Below, piece after piece: positions 39,544 through 48,636 of a stretch of DNA of 64,000 nt. The notes under the pieces were generated by a model that made no database searches, had not been told where the DNA came from, and worked only from the letters and a program-made list of their open reading frames with translations. Both the position numbers and the translations under genes were made by a program. The DNA is taken from positions 682,001 through 746,000 of the forward strand of contig NZ_CP044522.1 of the NCBI RefSeq assembly GCF_016495405.1. Direction: 5' to 3'. Every line of letters starts with the position of its first letter. The stretch's first letter is position 1. This DNA is from Cobetia sp. cqz5-12 (GTDB taxonomy: Bacteria > Pseudomonadota > Gammaproteobacteria > Pseudomonadales > Halomonadaceae).

Positions 39544-40251
39544 ATGTCTGAACTACTGCCGAATGACTTCAAGATTGCCCCGTCGATCCTGTCTGCTGAC
39601 TTCGCCCGCCTGGGGCAGGAGGTCGAGGATGTGCTGGCCTCCGGGGCTGATATCGTCCACTTCGACGTGATGGACAATCATTACGTGCCCAACCTGACCA
39701 TCGGGCCGATGGTGTGCAAGGCGCTGCGGGATTACGGCATCAGCGCCGAGATCGACGCCCACCTGATGGTCACGCCGGTCGACCGCATGATCGGTGATTT
39801 CGCCGAGGCCGGTGCCAGTTATATCACCTTCCATCCGGAAGCCTCCGACCACGTCGATCGCTCGCTGCAGCTGATTCGTGATGCGGGCTGCAAGTCTGGC
39901 CTGGTCTTCAATCCGGCCACGCCGCTGTCCTATCTCGACTACGTGATGGACAAGGTCGACATGATCCTGCTGATGAGCGTCAATCCGGGCTTCGGCGGTC
40001 AGTCGTTCATTCCGGGCACCCTCGACAAGCTGCGTGAAGCACGCCGTCGCATCGATGCCTCCGGCTACAACATCCGCCTCGAGATCGATGGGGGCGTCAA
40101 GGTCGACAACATCGCCGAGATCGCGCGTGCCGGCGCCGATACCTTCGTGGCCGGTTCCGCTATCTTCAATGCGCGCAGTGACAGCGATGCCAACCGCTAC
40201 GACAGCGTGTTGGCGAAGCTGCGTGCCGAGCTTGCCAGCGTGCGCGGCTGA
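39544..40251 (+). CDS. rpe: Ribulose-phosphate 3-epimerase
   Basis: Rpe (235 residues) interconverts ribulose-5-P and xylulose-5-P in the pentose phosphate pathway. The TIM barrel shows [50 protein letters not shown] and the phosphate-binding [11 protein letters not shown] with GSAIF. ATG 39544 gives the standard N-terminus. In many gammaproteobacteria rpe precedes gph and trpE; here two other genes lie between rpe and gph. Confidence 0.97.
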   Translation: MSELLPNDFKIAPSILSADFARLGQEVEDVLASGADIVHFDVMDNHYVPNLTIGPMVCKALRDYGISAEIDAHLMVTPVDRMIGDFAEAGASYITFHPEASDHVDRSLQLIRDAGCKSGLVFNPATPLSYLDYVMDKVDMILLMSVNPGFGGQSFIPGTLDKLREARRRIDASGYNIRLEIDGGVKVDNIAEIARAGADTFVAGSAIFNARSDSDANRYDSVLAKLRAELASVRG

Positions 40252-40255
40252 TCGC

Positions 40256-40546
40256 GTGACGGATGACAGCGAGTGGTCGCTGTATGTGCTCGAGACGGCC
40301 CAGGGGCGCCTCTATACCGGTATCAGTACCGATGTGGCGCGTCGCCTGAGCGAGCATGAGGGCGGCAAGCGCGGTGCGCGAGCGTTGCGCGGCAAGGCGC
40401 CGCTGACGCTGTGTTATCAACAGGTGGTCGGCGATCGTTCGCGGGCACTCAAGCTCGAGTATCGCGTCAAGCAGCTGAGTGTGGCGGCCAAGCGCCGGTT
40501 GATCGCCGGTGTGATGACACTGGACAGTCTGCTCGGCGAGACCTGA
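40256..40546 (+). CDS. GIY-YIG domain protein (UPF0213/YhbQ type)
   Basis: This 96-residue protein consists of one GIY-YIG nuclease domain: [17 protein letters not shown] contains the paired motif, followed by the Arg-bearing helix [12 protein letters not shown] and [10 protein letters not shown]. YhbQ-like proteins are small nucleases or DNA-binding proteins of uncertain role. GTG 40256 is taken as start, five bases after the rpe stop; a longer frame (from 40034) would overlap rpe and is not family-like. It is likely co-transcribed with rpe. Confidence 0.9.
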   Translation: MTDDSEWSLYVLETAQGRLYTGISTDVARRLSEHEGGKRGARALRGKAPLTLCYQQVVGDRSRALKLEYRVKQLSVAAKRRLIAGVMTLDSLLGET

Positions 40547-40574
40547 CGATCTGCTTGATTGAATGCGTGAAACG

Positions 40575-40609
40575 AAGACGCCCCCAGCGGAGACCGCTGG
40601 GGGCGTCTT
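40575..40609. terminator. Bidirectional terminator
   Basis: AAGACGCCCCCAGCGG pairs perfectly with CCGCTGGGGGCGTCTT around AGA, between convergent genes. Confidence 0.9.
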
Positions 40610-40653
40610 GCGTCTTGCATGCTATGTCTTGCGTCTTGCGTTCTTCGTTCTGC
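40605..40653. repeat. 7-bp tandem repeats downstream of the NDH-2 gene
   Basis: Seven adjacent 7-base units (GTCTTGC four times, plus ATGCTAT, GTTCTTC and GTTCTGC) run from the terminator arm to seven bases before the stop codon of the minus-strand dehydrogenase gene. Confidence 0.8.
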
Positions 40654-40659
40654 GGGCGA

Positions 40660-41961
40660 TCAGTGCAGCTTCATCTTCGGGCGCAGGTAGCGGTTCAGGC
40701 CATCGACCACCACCGTCATGCCGGTCTTGACCACGCCGTGGATCGCCATCTGGTGCATGCGATACAGCGAGGCGTAGAAGAACTTGGCCAGACGGCCTTC
40801 GATGAACAGCGAACGCGCCGAGGCACCGCGCATCAGCGAGCCGACGGCATCGAAGTGTGCCAGCGAGATCAGCGATCCGTGATCCTTGAACACGAAGTCC
40901 TTGAGCGGCTTGTCGTCCATCGCGGCGCGCAGGTTCTTGACCATCAGGCTGGCCTGCTGGTGAGCGGCCTGGGCACGCGGCGGGACGCGCTTGTCATCCG
41001 GCTGCGGGCAGCTGGCGCAGTCACCGAGGGCAAAGATGAACTCATCATCGATGCTCTGCATGGTCTGGTGCACCTTGACCTGATTGTTGCGCTCGGTGGA
41101 CAGACCCAGCTCGGACAGGAAGGCGGGGGCACGGATACCGGCGGCCCAGACGCTCAGGTCGGCTTCGATCAGGGTGCCATCGGCAGTGGTGATGCCGCGT
41201 GAGTCGGCGCAGGTCACACGGGTATCGACGTGGATATCGACGCCCAGCCTGGTCAGCTCCTTGGCAACCGGCTTGCCGATACGCTCCGGCAGGGCGGGCA
41301 GGATGCGCGGTGCGGCCTCGATCAGGTGAACCTTGACCTGACGGTCTTCCAGCGAAGAGAAACCGTAGCTGTGCAGCATCTTGGAGGCATCGAACAGCTC
41401 GGCGGAGAGCTCGACCCCGGTGGCGCCTGCGCCGATGATGGCGACGTTGAGCTGTTGGCGTTCACATTCCTCACCGTTGGCGCTGAAGCGCAGGAAGGTG
41501 TCGAGCATATCGCGGCGGAATTTCTCGGCCTGCTGCGGGCTGTCCAGGAAGTGGCAATGCTCGGCGACGCCTTCGGTGCCGAAATCATTGGACACGCTGC
41601 CCAGTGACAGTACCAGGTAGTCGTAGCTGAGCTGGCGGGCGGGCAGCAGCACATTGCCCTTGGCATCGTGGATGGCGGCCAGGGTCAGCTGCTTCTCTTC
41701 GCGTTCCAGGCTTTCGAGAGTCCCGCGCTGGAACTTGTAGCCGTGGGTCTTGGAGTGGCCCTGGTAGGAGACCTCATCAAGACCGGAATCCAGCACGCCG
41801 GTGGCCACTTCGTGCAGCAGCGGTTTCCAGATGTGCGTGGAATTGCGGTCGATCAGAATGATCTCGGCCTTCTTCTTGCGGCCCAGCTTGTGGCCCAGCT
41901 TGGTGACGAGTTCCAGACCGCCGGCGCCTCCGCCAACGACTACGATGCGGGGAATGGCCAT
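40660..41961 (-). CDS. ndh: Type II NADH dehydrogenase (FAD-dependent oxidoreductase)
   Basis: This 433-residue flavoprotein passes electrons from NADH to quinone without pumping protons. The first dinucleotide motif is IVVVGGGAGGLELVTKLG, the second VAIIGAGATGVELSAEL, and the ATG-like region is LSVWAAGIRAP with FALGDCAS for FAD contact. The C-terminal part (GVVKTGMTVVVDGLNRYL) suits peripheral membrane attachment. ATG 41961 has AGGAG upstream. It lies inverted between rpe and gph. Confidence 0.92.
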   Translation of the reverse strand: MAIPRIVVVGGGAGGLELVTKLGHKLGRKKKAEIILIDRNSTHIWKPLLHEVATGVLDSGLDEVSYQGHSKTHGYKFQRGTLESLEREEKQLTLAAIHDAKGNVLLPARQLSYDYLVLSLGSVSNDFGTEGVAEHCHFLDSPQQAEKFRRDMLDTFLRFSANGEECERQQLNVAIIGAGATGVELSAELFDASKMLHSYGFSSLEDRQVKVHLIEAAPRILPALPERIGKPVAKELTRLGVDIHVDTRVTCADSRGITTADGTLIEADLSVWAAGIRAPAFLSELGLSTERNNQVKVHQTMQSIDDEFIFALGDCASCPQPDDKRVPPRAQAAHQQASLMVKNLRAAMDDKPLKDFVFKDHGSLISLAHFDAVGSLMRGASARSLFIEGRLAKFFYASLYRMHQMAIHGVVKTGMTVVVDGLNRYLRPKMKLH

Positions 41962-42252
41962 TGAGTGCTCCTGAGAGTGACAAGGTCGAAAAGGACAAGC
42001 AGAAACTGGCTGTCGCCGGAGCGTCGGGTTGCGCATTTTTCGTTGTCACTGGCGCCACACCCGGAGGGACGGTCGACTGAATGGCGCTATGGTAACGTGG
42101 CCACTGGCGTGCTAATAGTGGCAAGGTGAAGGAATGTAATTTTTTTACGGATTTTTCCAACAAAACAGATGAAACTATGCGTTGCGTGGATGAATGGCGG
42201 ACGATTCTCGTCCCGTGACAGCTGAATTCAACGAGTGATCCAAGGAGGCCAG
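41962..42252. other. Divergent region between ndh and gph
   Basis: This 291-base region contains an A/T-rich stretch (42133-42180) with a run of T residues, but I could not assign promoters. Nothing else is recognisable. Confidence 0.5.
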
Positions 42253-43089
42253 GTGAGCGACAAGACGGTGATGCAGACTTCCGAAGAGGCGCCTGTCCAG
42301 ACCGCGCCTCATTCCACTTCCACGCCTTGCGATACCGCGCGTGGCGGGGACGCTCTCGGGGCCCGAACCGAGCAGGTACAGAGCCTCGATCACGGGCTGG
42401 CGCATCCGGCATTGCGGGGCATCAAGATGGTGGCCTTCGATCTGGATGGTACCTTGATCGACTCGGTGCCGGATCTCGCTCACGCGATCGACAGGATGCT
42501 GGTCGATGAAGGTTTGACGGCACTCGGGGAAGACCGCGTGCGCGACTTTGTCGGCAATGGATCGCGGGTACTGGTGGAGCGCGCCCTGGCAGCACATGAC
42601 CTGGCAACCGATGGCCTGACAACCGATGACCTGTCGCGGGTCGAGCAGGCGCATCAGAGCTTTCTGGCACATTACGCCGCCGACCCCAGCTCACGGACGC
42701 GACTCTACCCCGGTGCGCGTGAGTGTCTGGAAGGCCTGCGCCAGGCCGGGATCCCGCTGGTGCTGATCACCAACAAGCCGGAAGCCTTCATCGAACCGCT
42801 GCTGTCACATTTCGCGCTGAGCGAGCATTTCGCCTTGGCGCTGGGCGGCGACAGCCTGCCGACGCGCAAGCCGGACCCTGCGCCCCTGCTGTTCGCCGCC
42901 GAGCGGCTGGGAGTGCCGCCGCGCCAGGCCTTGATGGTGGGTGACTCGCGCCATGATATCGCGGCAGGCCGCGCCGCCGGATTCCGCACCCTGGCGGTGC
43001 CTTACGGCTACAACCATGGTGAGCCGATCTCGCGCAGTCATCCGGATCACATCGTCGACTCGCTTGCCGAGCTGGTCGTGGCTGACTGA
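42253..43089 (+). CDS. gph: Phosphoglycolate phosphatase
   Basis: Gph (278 residues) dephosphorylates 2-phosphoglycolate, made mainly in DNA repair. The HAD motifs are FDLDGTLIDS (nucleophile Asp), LITNKPEAF, the Lys region TRKPDPAPL and MVGDSRHDI. A leader of about 58 residues before the first motif is longer than in E. coli Gph. Start GTG 42253 has AAGGAGG just upstream; ATG 42271 is possible. Residues 116-125 are encoded by a 15-base direct repeat (42598-42627). trpE follows after 105 bases. Confidence 0.94.
   Translation: MSDKTVMQTSEEAPVQTAPHSTSTPCDTARGGDALGARTEQVQSLDHGLAHPALRGIKMVAFDLDGTLIDSVPDLAHAIDRMLVDEGLTALGEDRVRDFVGNGSRVLVERALAAHDLATDGLTTDDLSRVEQAHQSFLAHYAADPSSRTRLYPGARECLEGLRQAGIPLVLITNKPEAFIEPLLSHFALSEHFALALGGDSLPTRKPDPAPLLFAAERLGVPPRQALMVGDSRHDIAAGRAAGFRTLAVPYGYNHGEPISRSHPDHIVDSLAELVVAD
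42598..42627 (+). repeat. 15-bp in-frame direct repeat in gph
   Basis: GACCTGGCAACCGAT and GGCCTGACAACCGAT are adjacent, encoding two similar five-residue units. Confidence 0.8.
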
Positions 43090-43194
43090 GCCTGGCAGAC
43101 AGCGCTGCCGCCAGCGACACGCAATGATAGACTGAGCCCCAGACAAGCTGGCCTCGTGTCGGCAACGCACCCTCCGTGGAAGGAATTGCTGGTC

Positions 43195-44685
43195 ATGATG
43201 ACCCCACAACACTTCGCTGAACTGGCTGAAGCCGGTTACAACCGCATTCCCGTCACCCGTGACGTGCTGGCGGATCTCGACACGCCACTGTCGACCTATC
43301 TCAAGCTGGCCGACATGCCGTGGACCTTCCTGCTGGAGTCCGTGCAGGGTGGAGAGAAATGGGGGCGTTATTCCATCATCGGCCTGCCGTGTCGTGAGCG
43401 CATCGAGGTGCGTGGCCAGGTGATCTCGCATCTGATCAATGGCGAGCAGACCGGCATGACCGAGGTCGAGGACCCCCTCGACTGGATCGAGCAGTTCCAG
43501 ACCCGCTTCCGCGTACCGGTCATCGAAGGTGCGCCGCGCTTCAATGGTGGCCTGGTCGGCTACTTCGGCTATGACACCGTGCGCTACATCGAACCGCGCC
43601 TGCGCGGCGTCGAGAAGCCGGACCCGCTGGGTGTGCCGGATATCCTGCTGATGGTCGCCGACGAGCTGGTGATCTTCGACAACCTGTCCGGGCGTCTGAC
43701 GCTGTTGACCCACGCCGACCCGGCAACGCCGAACGCCTACGAGGCTGCCTGCGAGCGTCTCGAGCGCCTCGAGATCCAGCTGCGCAGCGCGACGCTGAAC
43801 ACTGTCAGCCCGGGCACCGGCGGCGAGCCGGTCAAGGAGACCGACTTCACCTCCGGCTTCACCGAGGAAGGCTTCAAGGGGGCAGTGGAGAAGATCAAGG
43901 AATACGTGCTGGCCGGTGATGTCATGCAGTGCGTGCCGTCGCAGCGCATGTCGATTCCCTACCGCGCCGCGCCGCTGGATCTCTACCGTGCACTGCGCAG
44001 CCTGAATCCTTCGCCGTACATGTTCTTCTTCAATCTGGATGACCACCATGTCATCGGCTCATCGCCGGAGATTCTCTCGCGTCTCGAGGATGGTGAAGTC
44101 GCGGTGCGCCCTATTGCCGGCACCCGCGTGCGCGGTGCCACTGAAGAGGAAGATCTGGCACTCGAGAAGGACCTGCTGTCAGACCCGAAGGAGGTCGCCG
44201 AACACCTGATGCTGATCGACCTGGGCCGCAACGACGCCGGTCGCATCAGCCAGACCGGTAGCGTCAAGGTAACGGACCAGATGGTGGTGGAGCGCTATTC
44301 CCACGTCATGCACATCGTCTCCAACGTCACCGGCAAGCTGAAGGAAGGCCTGGGGCCGATGGACGTGTTGCGGGCCACCTTCCCGGCCGGCACCCTGTCC
44401 GGCGCGCCGAAGATTCGCGCCATGGAGATCATCGACGAGGTGGAGCCGGTCAAGCGCGGCATCTATTCCGGCGCGGTGGGCTATCTCTCCTGGCACGGCA
44501 ACATGGATACCGCCATCGCGATCCGCACCGCGGTACTCAAGGACAAGGTGCTGCACGTCCAGGCCGGCGCCGGCATCGTGGCCGATTCCGTGCCGCAGTC
44601 CGAGTGGGACGAGACCCTCAACAAGGGGCGCGCACTGTTCCGTGCCGTGGCGATGGCGGAACGCGGTCTGGACAATCTGGACTGA
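43195..44685 (+). CDS. trpE: Anthranilate synthase component I
   Basis: TrpE (496 residues) makes anthranilate from chorismate with ammonia supplied by TrpG. It has FLLES at the site that binds feedback tryptophan, then GLVGYFGYD, and in the catalytic domain [48 protein letters not shown] and [16 protein letters not shown] 43195 or 43198 follows AAGGA; the GTG at 43156 is less likely. No leader peptide with Trp codons is visible upstream. A 12-bp hairpin without T-run follows the stop (44706-44737), then the trp attenuator. Confidence 0.97.
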   Translation: MMTPQHFAELAEAGYNRIPVTRDVLADLDTPLSTYLKLADMPWTFLLESVQGGEKWGRYSIIGLPCRERIEVRGQVISHLINGEQTGMTEVEDPLDWIEQFQTRFRVPVIEGAPRFNGGLVGYFGYDTVRYIEPRLRGVEKPDPLGVPDILLMVADELVIFDNLSGRLTLLTHADPATPNAYEAACERLERLEIQLRSATLNTVSPGTGGEPVKETDFTSGFTEEGFKGAVEKIKEYVLAGDVMQCVPSQRMSIPYRAAPLDLYRALRSLNPSPYMFFFNLDDHHVIGSSPEILSRLEDGEVAVRPIAGTRVRGATEEEDLALEKDLLSDPKEVAEHLMLIDLGRNDAGRISQTGSVKVTDQMVVERYSHVMHIVSNVTGKLKEGLGPMDVLRATFPAGTLSGAPKIRAMEIIDEVEPVKRGIYSGAVGYLSWHGNMDTAIAIRTAVLKDKVLHVQAGAGIVADSVPQSEWDETLNKGRALFRAVAMAERGLDNLD

Positions 44686-44755
44686 TCGGCGCGCCGCACA
44701 TTTCAGGAGTGACTCGCCAGTGTTCGCGGGTCACTCCCTGCAACGGCGCATGTGA

Positions 44756-44784
44756 TTGACACTCCTGACAGCTCAACGCACTAT
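44756..44784 (+). promoter_or_regulatory. Candidate trpGDC promoter
   Basis: TTGACA (44756-44761) and CACTAT (44779-44784) are spaced 17 bases apart. Initiation seven bases further would fall on the A of the leader ATG at 44791. The -10 matches in only three of six positions. Confidence 0.4.
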
Positions 44785-44790
44785 TGACCC

Positions 44791-44841
44791 ATGACGCTAC
44801 GTAACCCGCACGACCTCAACCAGCAGTGGTGGCGCTCCTGA
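44791..44841 (+). CDS. trpL: trp operon leader peptide, 16 residues with two adjacent Trp
   Basis: ATG 44791 begins a 16-codon frame reading [16 protein letters not shown] and ending at TGA 44839-44841. Two tandem TGG codons at 44827-44832 lie near its end, as in known Trp leader peptides. No ribosome site precedes it; if transcription starts at the predicted promoter the mRNA would be leaderless. A terminator follows 48 bases after the stop, with alternative pairing segments between. It sits between trpE and trpG. Confidence 0.85.
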   Translation: MTLRNPHDLNQQWWRS

Positions 44842-44919
44842 CAAGGGGGCGGCTTTCGCATGTCTGAAGTTCGAGGACGTACGACCAGAAAAATGCCGCC
44901 GACCAGGGCGGCATTTTTG
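44833..44919 (+). terminator. trp attenuator upstream of trpGDC
   Basis: Four segments can pair: 1 CGCTCC (44833-44838) with 2 GGGGCG (in 44846-44851); 2 GGCGGC (44848-44853) with 3 GCCGCC (44895-44900); and 3 with 4 in the terminator (AAAAATGCCGCC 44889-44900 with its complement 44907-44918). Segment 1 starts immediately after the Trp codons, so a ribosome stalled there would block 1:2, allow 2:3 and prevent the terminator. Confidence 0.82.
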
Positions 44920-45007
44920 TTGCTGGACGGCGGGAACGACACCACAGAAGAGCGGGCAGGCCGGTCAATCACGGCGCATGATCCGCTCCCGAGAATGGAC
45001 ACTGACC

Positions 45008-45643
45008 ATGCAGACATTCACTTCGCAGGACGCCAGCACGCCACGCGTGCTGATGATCGACAACTTTGACAGCTTCACCTACAACATCGTCCAGTATCTG
45101 AGTGAGCTGGGCGCGGAAGTGCTGACCGTGCGCAATGACGTCATCACGCTCGAGCAGATCGAGGCGCTCGGCGCTTCACACCTGGTGCTGGGCCCGGGGC
45201 CGTGTACGCCCAACGAGGCCGGCATCACGCTGGAAACCATTCGCCACTTCGCCGGCAAGCTGCCGATTCTGGGCGTGTGTCTCGGTCACCAGGCCATCGG
45301 TCAGGTCTACGGTGGCAAGGTGGTACGTGCGCCCCAGGTGATGCATGGCAAGACCTCCGCCGTGCGTCACGACAACAGCGGTGTCTTTGCCGCGCTGGCC
45401 GAGCCACTGGAAGTCACGCGTTATCATTCGCTGGTGGTCGATCGCGCGAGTCTGCCCGAGTGTCTGATCGTCACCAGCTGGACGGATGACAACGATGTCA
45501 CGCCGCAGTTGATCATGGGGCTGCGCCATCGCGAGCTGGATGTCGAAGGTGTCCAGTTCCACCCTGAGTCGATCCTGACATTGCAGGGTCATGAGCTTCT
45601 GGCTAACTTCCTGCGTCGCGGTGAGGCTGCTAAAGCCGCCTGA
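45008..45643 (+). CDS. trpG: Anthranilate synthase component II (glutamine amidotransferase)
   Basis: TrpG (211 residues) supplies ammonia to TrpE. It carries [18 protein letters not shown], the nucleophile loop [13 protein letters not shown] (Cys) and the His-Glu pair in [12 protein letters not shown] 45008 is chosen over ATG 44978 because it gives the shorter family-like N-terminus; ribosome sites are weak for both. A leader of about 90 bases separates it from the attenuator, and trpD follows after 77 bases. Confidence 0.96.
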   Translation: MQTFTSQDASTPRVLMIDNFDSFTYNIVQYLSELGAEVLTVRNDVITLEQIEALGASHLVLGPGPCTPNEAGITLETIRHFAGKLPILGVCLGHQAIGQVYGGKVVRAPQVMHGKTSAVRHDNSGVFAALAEPLEVTRYHSLVVDRASLPECLIVTSWTDDNDVTPQLIMGLRHRELDVEGVQFHPESILTLQGHELLANFLRRGEAAKAA

Positions 45644-45720
45644 TCGGGCGTTGATCGCAAGAGTCACATCCTATTTTTTCATGCGTCAGCCGCCGAGGCT
45701 GGCGCCTGCGGAGACACAAC

Positions 45721-46767
45721 ATGCAGATGCGTGAGGCGATTGGCGCCGTGATGCGCCGCCAGCACCTGAGCTATGACGACACTCATGCGGTCATGACGGC
45801 CATCATGACCGGCGAGGCGACCCAGGCGCAGATCGGGGCCTTGCTGATGGCCCTGTCGATGAAGGGCGAGACCGTCGATGAGCTGGCCGCCGCTGCCCAG
45901 GTGATGCGTGAGCTGATGACGCGCGTCACGGTGCGCGCCACCGATGCGGTGGATATCGTCGGTACCGGCGGTGATGGTGCCAACCTGTTCAATGTCTCCA
46001 CGGCGGCAAGTTTCGTGGTGGCGGCCGCCGGTGGCCATGTGGCCAAGCATGGCAACCGCAGTGTCTCGTCATCCTCCGGCAGTGCGGATCTTCTCGAGTC
46101 GGCCGGCATCAATCTGGCGCTGGACGCCGAGCAGGTCGCACGCTGCATCGATGATATCGGGGTCGGCTTCATGTTCGCGCCCAACCATCACGCCGCCATG
46201 AAGCACGTGATCGGCCCGCGCCGCGAGATGGGCGTGCGTACCATGTTCAACATCCTCGGTCCGCTGACCAATCCGGCCGGCGCCACCCGTCAGGTGCTGG
46301 GTGTCTATGATGCGGCGCTGGTGCCGCTGATGGCTGAAGCGCTCAAGCGTCTCGGGGCCGAACATGTGCTGGTGGTGCACAGCGATGATGGTCTGGACGA
46401 GATCTCGCTGGCGGCTCCGACGCTGGTCAATGAGCTCAAGGATGGCGAGATCCGCGAATATCGCATCGCGCCGGAAGACTTCGGCATCGCGCGCCAGTCG
46501 CTGGATTCGCTGGCCGTCGAGACGTCTGCCGACAGTCTCAAGCTGGTGCAGCAGGCGCTGCGCGGTGATGAAGGCCCGGCCAGCGACATCGTGGCGCTCA
46601 ATGCCGGTGCGGCCCTCTATGTGGCGGGCATCGCGGACAGCCTCAAGGAGGGGGTCAGCATTGCCGAGGATGTGCAGGCCAGCAAGCTGCCATTCGAGAA
46701 GATGAAGGAATTGGCGGATTTCACCCGTGTCTACGCCCAGGTCAATGATGAAGGAGCGACCCGCTGA
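45721..46767 (+). CDS. trpD: Anthranilate phosphoribosyltransferase
   Basis: TrpD (348 residues) joins anthranilate to phosphoribosyl pyrophosphate. It shows the glycine-rich [23 protein letters not shown] (PRPP site), [28 protein letters not shown] and the metal-binding [13 protein letters not shown] 45721 gives the usual start. The stop overlaps the trpC start (TGATG), so they are translationally coupled. Confidence 0.97.
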   Translation: MQMREAIGAVMRRQHLSYDDTHAVMTAIMTGEATQAQIGALLMALSMKGETVDELAAAAQVMRELMTRVTVRATDAVDIVGTGGDGANLFNVSTAASFVVAAAGGHVAKHGNRSVSSSSGSADLLESAGINLALDAEQVARCIDDIGVGFMFAPNHHAAMKHVIGPRREMGVRTMFNILGPLTNPAGATRQVLGVYDAALVPLMAEALKRLGAEHVLVVHSDDGLDEISLAAPTLVNELKDGEIREYRIAPEDFGIARQSLDSLAVETSADSLKLVQQALRGDEGPASDIVALNAGAALYVAGIADSLKEGVSIAEDVQASKLPFEKMKELADFTRVYAQVNDEGATR

Positions 46768-47591
46768 TGAGCACCGAGCAGATGACTGACAAGGCATTGC
46801 CGACCATCCTGGCCACGATTCTGGCGCGCAAGGAAGAAGAGATCGCCGAGCGCAGTGCCGCGGTGAGCGAGGCGGATCTGCAGGCCCTGATCGAGAAGCA
46901 GAGCGCGCCGCGCGGCTTCATCGCGGCGTTGACGTCGCGCATTGACCGTGGCGAGCCGGCCATCATCGCCGAGGTCAAGAAGGCGTCACCCTCCAAGGGC
47001 GTGATTCGTGAAGACTTCGAGCCCGCCGAGATTGCCGTGGCCTACGAGAAGGCCGGTGCCGCCTGTCTGTCGGTGCTCACCGATGCCGACTTCTTCCAGG
47101 GGCACGAGGACTTCATGATCGAGGCGCGCGACGCCGTCTCGATTCCGGTGATTCGCAAGGACTTCATCATTCATCCATATCAGGTGCTGGAAGCGCGTGC
47201 CATCGGCGCCGACTGCATCCTGTTGATCGTTGCGGCGCTGGACGATGCACGTCTGAGCGCGCTGTATCGTCAGGCGCGTGAGCTGGGCATGGATGTGCTG
47301 GTCGAGGTGCATGACGGCGAAGAGCTCAAGCGTGCACTGGCGCTGGGCATCGAGCTGGTCGGCATCAACAACCGTGACCTGCGCACCTTCGAGACGTCGC
47401 TGGAGACGACGTTGGATCTGTTGACCGACATGCCACAAGGCGTGCGTGTGGTCACCGAATCCGGCATTCATACCCGTGACGATGTGGCGAAGATGCGCGA
47501 CAGCGGCGTTCACGGCTTCCTGGTGGGAGAAGCCTTCATGCGCTTTGATGATCCGGGTGAGAGGTTGCGGGGATTGTTCTTCGAGGATTGA
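46767..47591 (+). CDS. trpC: Indole-3-glycerol phosphate synthase
   Basis: TrpC (274 residues) closes the indole ring in tryptophan synthesis. Signatures: [56 protein letters not shown] and [12 protein letters not shown]. It is a single-function protein (no TrpF fusion as in E. coli). It ends the trpGDC unit, with a terminator at 47631-47664. Confidence 0.97.
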   Translation: MSTEQMTDKALPTILATILARKEEEIAERSAAVSEADLQALIEKQSAPRGFIAALTSRIDRGEPAIIAEVKKASPSKGVIREDFEPAEIAVAYEKAGAACLSVLTDADFFQGHEDFMIEARDAVSIPVIRKDFIIHPYQVLEARAIGADCILLIVAALDDARLSALYRQARELGMDVLVEVHDGEELKRALALGIELVGINNRDLRTFETSLETTLDLLTDMPQGVRVVTESGIHTRDDVAKMRDSGVHGFLVGEAFMRFDDPGERLRGLFFED

Positions 47592-47630
47592 TGGCCCGGT
47601 ACTGTCGCAATTGCTTATCTTCTGGATAAC

Positions 47631-47664
47631 AAAAGCCCGCATGGCGATGCCGTGCGGGCTTTTT
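47631..47664. terminator. Terminator of trpGDC
   Basis: AAAAGCCCGCA pairs with TGCGGGCTTTT, with further inner pairing (GGC/GCC), followed by T residues. It separates trpC from a convergent gene. Confidence 0.88.
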
Positions 47665-47712
47665 CATATCTGTCTTCTGTCGAAAGGCCTGTGGCCGCCA
47701 TCCGTTACAGGG

Positions 47713-48531
47713 TCAGGCGTCTGTCTTGACGTTCTCGACTCCCTTGCGTGCCGTGAGCAGAGCCTCGGCGATTTCCTCGACCCCGGCGCCATGACTGTGG
47801 CGTGTTACCCAGCTGGGTTCCCAGCCGAGTGCCGCGCGGTGCTGAATGATGTTGGCCACGCCCACGGTATGGCGGAAGGTGGCAAACATCGGCGCATCAT
47901 TGGGGGCATCACCGACGTACATCACCTCCTGCTCCAACTGCATGCGGTCCAGTCCGAAGGTCTCGGTGAGGACTCGCACTGACATGCGCGCCTTGTCGAA
48001 CTCGCCTTGCCACGCATTGATGTGGATGGAGCTGGCGCGCGCCTGAATACCGGCAGCCGTGAAGCCGGCGATGATGGCACGAATCTCGCTCTGCGCCAGC
48101 GGGCCGACCGCCTGACAGTGGTCGACCGCGACATCGGCGAAGCGGAAGGGCTGGTCCTGGGCCAGTGCTGCGCGCGGATGGTTGAGCAGCAGCTGACGGG
48201 CGACGGTCATGACGTGGCGCTGGCGAGCGCGCAGGCGCTGCTCGTCTTCCCACCAGGTGGTGAGGATTCGCTGCCCCTGGCGGCGGAAGGCAAAGGCGCC
48301 GTTCTCACCGATCACGCTGGCGACTGGCCAGGCGCGTGCGATGTGATCGCACCAGCCCGCACAGCCGCCCGTGACGGGGATGACCTTGATGCCGGCGGCA
48401 TCCAGACGCTCCAGCGCCGCCAGCGTCGATGCCGCGAGACGCCCTTCATGGGTGAGGGTGTCATCGATATCGGTCAACAGATACCGGATACCCGACAGGG
48501 TGCTGGCAGGGCAGTGGGCGAAGGCTTGCAT
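47713..48531 (-). CDS. HAD-IIB family phosphatase
   Basis: This 272-residue cytoplasmic protein has HAD motif I as LLTDIDDTLTHEG (nucleophile Asp), motif II near VIPVTGG, and motif IV MYVGDAPNDAPMF, with a cap of the IIB class (sugar-phosphate phosphatases such as Cof-type, mannosyl-3-phosphoglycerate phosphatase). It is the last gene after the glycerophosphodiester uptake genes and the DeoR-type regulator, so a glycerol- or sugar-phosphate substrate is plausible, but this is inference. Confidence 0.85.
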   Translation of the reverse strand: MQAFAHCPASTLSGIRYLLTDIDDTLTHEGRLAASTLAALERLDAAGIKVIPVTGGCAGWCDHIARAWPVASVIGENGAFAFRRQGQRILTTWWEDEQRLRARQRHVMTVARQLLLNHPRAALAQDQPFRFADVAVDHCQAVGPLAQSEIRAIIAGFTAAGIQARASSIHINAWQGEFDKARMSVRVLTETFGLDRMQLEQEVMYVGDAPNDAPMFATFRHTVGVANIIQHRAALGWEPSWVTRHSHGAGVEEIAEALLTARKGVENVKTDA

Positions 48532-48636
48532 GGTGATTCCAGAAATCCTCAGAAGGTAAATGGGGGCGCGGCTGTCATCAGCCGTGTATCCCTTCAGTAT
48601 TGTCGATGCGTGTCGGCTTGCATGACGCGCCTTGGT

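Noticed and set aside
40034..40255. Longer start for the GIY-YIG protein inside rpe
   Set aside because: The extra residues come from the wrong frame of rpe and do not resemble the family; GTG 40256 gives the normal domain start.
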